The position numbers and the translations under genes were made by a program. The notes beneath the pieces were generated by a model that did no database searches, was not told the origin of the DNA, and was given only the letters and a program-made list of their open reading frames with translations. Shown here piece after piece: positions 62,339-64,000 of a stretch of DNA of 64,000 nucleotides. The stretch comes from Phaeosaccion multiseriatum (Eukaryota > Ochrophyta, other classes): NCBI GenBank assembly GCA_965112735.1, contig OZ218956.1:1674001-1738000 (forward strand). The letters run 5' to 3'. Every line of letters starts with the position of its first letter. Within the stretch, counting starts at the first letter, position 1.

Positions 62339-63548
62339 TTATTGCTGCCTCTTTTTTAAGCCTTCGGGAACGATGTTCACAACCCTCGTCACTTCCTTCA
62401 CCAGCATATCAACAGCGGCCTGACGGAATACGATAGCAGGGCGGGGTGATGGGGTGACGGGAAGGGAATGAGGCATTGCAACGTGTGTCAATTGATGAGA
62501 AGACCCTCTCTTTCTCCGGCACACACAACCCCCCCTTCCCACACACACACCCCGTCTCATCTTCTCTCCTTCTCGTTTGCCTCTTTCTCGTAATAAAGTT
62601 ACTGTTATACGACATCACATGCGGCTGAGCAAGACCCATCATGATACAGCTATAATAGAAGTGTGATCCCCCTCCTTCCTTCCACAGCCTCAACCCACCC
62701 ACCTTCTTGTTTGCCGCGAAATCGGCCGCCATTTTAGACACTGCCGCGTCGGTCTCTCGCTTGAGAGTGGCCTTCTCGTCGCCGGACGACCCCAGAGTCT
62801 AGGAGGCGAGGAGAGGCGAGAGGCGAGATGGAAGTGAGCGCAGAGTGGCACGAGGGGGGGGGGGGGGGCAGTCGAGCGGAGCGGAGGGGAGGTAAATGCC
62901 GTGGAATGGAATGGATTCTCCTTCTCTTTTTTTTTCCCCACAAGACTGCCTTCCAAAGATAAGCATCTTTCTCTCTCTCTACCCCCCACTCTCCCTCACC
63001 GATTGCATCGTGGCCTGATAAGATGCCTCCTTCTCTGCCCTATACGAATTAATGAGGCCTTCCGCCTCCTTCTTGGCCTCCTTGAGACGCTCGCTTCGGG
63101 CTGGACGGAAGATGAACGGGGAGGGGAGGGTGTAAGAGTCATTGGGGGAAGGGTCAAAAGATAGGAGAGTAGCGGGAGAAGTAGTTGAAGGAGAGGAGGA
63201 GATGCAAATGCATAAGAAGCGCACAGAAGCTCCGGTTCCCTCCTCTGGTGCATGCCTTCAGAAAGTCCAGCCGTCGCCCGAACCACGTTCATCTATTCCC
63301 TCCGACATATTGCCATGCGGAAAGGTACCCGCACCAGAGCCTGGACCTATGCCACTGCCTGTCAGCCGAGTATAGCATATTCGTGACTACTCTCTGGCTC
63401 TTCCCCCCCCGCCTGCACGCACCAACCCTCTCTGTGAGGGAACTCCAGGATACGCACCACTTCTGGCTTCACTGACGAGCTGCGACGCCTGCGCCTCCGC
63501 AGACATCAGGTCATCGTACTCCTTGCGCCCTCCTCCCATGCTTGCCAT
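62339..63548 (-). CDS. V-type H+-ATPase subunit G
   Basis: Four sense exons: 63548-63458, 63100-63000, 62798-62703 and 62419-62339 (122 residues, phases 1, 0, 0). The protein is one long charged helix: EYDDLMSAEAQASQLVSEAR, then SERLKEAKKEAEGLINSYRA, EKEASYQATMQS, a segment ending AADFAANKK, and MLVKEVTRVVNIVPEGLKK. The A-E-x-x-A...A-R...R-L-K-x-A-K-x-E-A pattern and length are typical of subunit G (Vma10), which pairs with subunit E as a peripheral stalk joining V1 to V0. It acts at vacuole and other endomembranes in acidification. Start chosen as the first ATG (MASMGGG). Confidence 0.9.
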
Positions 63549-64000
63549 CTTGTTCTTTTCTCTTTTCACTCAATTCTGCGCCCTCTCTACAGTATTGAGG
63601 TGGGTCGACATAGCATATCGATATCGATAATCGATATCGTCGGTCGCGTTCCGCGAATGAATCTCGGATGCAAAACATTATAAAGGGAAGAGCAGCCCAG
63701 ACCATGTACTGTGGAGGAGCAGCCCAGACCATGCAGATACCATAGAAGGGGAGGAGGAGAGCAGAGGAAGAGGAGGGAAGAGGATGTCGAGAAGGAGAGG
63801 AGACTGCGCAGCGTAGTATTTTCTTTCCATTACTAGCGTTAGGGCGGCTCATGCACATGAGCAGGAGGAGTGCTGCCGCTTGTTCCAGGCATGCGACACG
63901 GAGAGCACGCTTTGGGGGCTGAAGTGTCGGAGTGCTGAGCGGGTACAATCGTCAAGGTCAGAAAGCAGCTAGGACGAAGGGAGAGAGGAGGAAGAAGGAG
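63549..64000. promoter_or_regulatory. Upstream region of the V-ATPase G gene
   Basis: It contains a perfect inverted repeat with 10-bp arms CGATATCGAT and a 1-bp centre (63619-63639), about 70 bp upstream of the start codon. The phrase GAGCAGCCCAGACCATG occurs twice (about 63690 and 63717). No further gene is supported to the window end. Confidence 0.4.

Overview
The window is nuclear DNA from a eukaryote. Genes are split by many short GT-AG introns, and I traced reading frame and phase across almost all of them. Introns and spacers are packed with simple repeats (GGAA, TCC/TTC, GACA, GAGT, ACT, GTT, CCTT, GT). The best clue to the lineage is a 1,110-residue carrier protein. Its N-terminus has a signal-like hydrophobic stretch followed by a V-Q-A-F step, which fits the bipartite plastid targeting (F after the signal cleavage site) of algae with red-derived complex plastids. 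With the PPR-SMR, RING, GT92 and V-ATPase genes this suggests a small-genome photosynthetic stramenopile (a eustigmatophyte such as Nannochloropsis/Microchloropsis is my guess). That assignment is inference.

Layout, left to right: a 3' fragment of a Tudor-domain gene (+, 3-1797); an ankyrin-RING gene (-, 2259-4249); a secreted or Golgi-type GT92 glycosyltransferase (+, 4504-7579); a divergent Hsp70 (-, 8768-13900); a spacer with two intact miniature inverted-repeat elements (14420-14711 and 14851-14988); a plastid-type member of the mitochondrial carrier family (+, 15629-21227); a 34-exon gene joining an RCC1-repeat ectodomain to a polytopic membrane domain (-, 22211-33870, 5' end unresolved); an SLC25A32/NAD-folate-FAD-type mitochondrial carrier (-, 35390-37901); a 2,818-residue ZFC3H1-like zinc-finger protein ending in leucine-rich repeats (+, 38233-47522); an unrecognised acidic/Gln-rich reading frame (-, 48254-49009); a relic of a non-LTR retrotransposon and a GC-rich inverted-repeat block (50226-50839); TRM13 tRNA methyltransferase (+, 50944-54372); a PPR-SMR protein (-, 54782-57265); a PLAC8-small GTPase fusion (+, 57372-61446); and V-ATPase subunit G (-, 62339-63548).

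The genes do not form a pathway or cluster; neighbours are mostly convergent or divergent, as expected in a compact algal genome. Themes are RNA handling (TRM13, PPR-SMR, ZFC3H1-like), transport across membranes (two SLC25-family proteins, V-ATPase, the RCC1-membrane protein) and protein quality control (Hsp70, RING).

The most unusual items are three domain fusions (RCC1 plus polytopic membrane protein; PLAC8 plus GTPase; ZFC3H1 plus LRR), the miniature elements with 11-bp termini and 6-bp target duplications next to a near-empty duplicate site, and a 15-bp word found five times in unrelated coding and non-coding contexts. All exon coordinates are by-eye models supported by frame continuity, not by transcripts.
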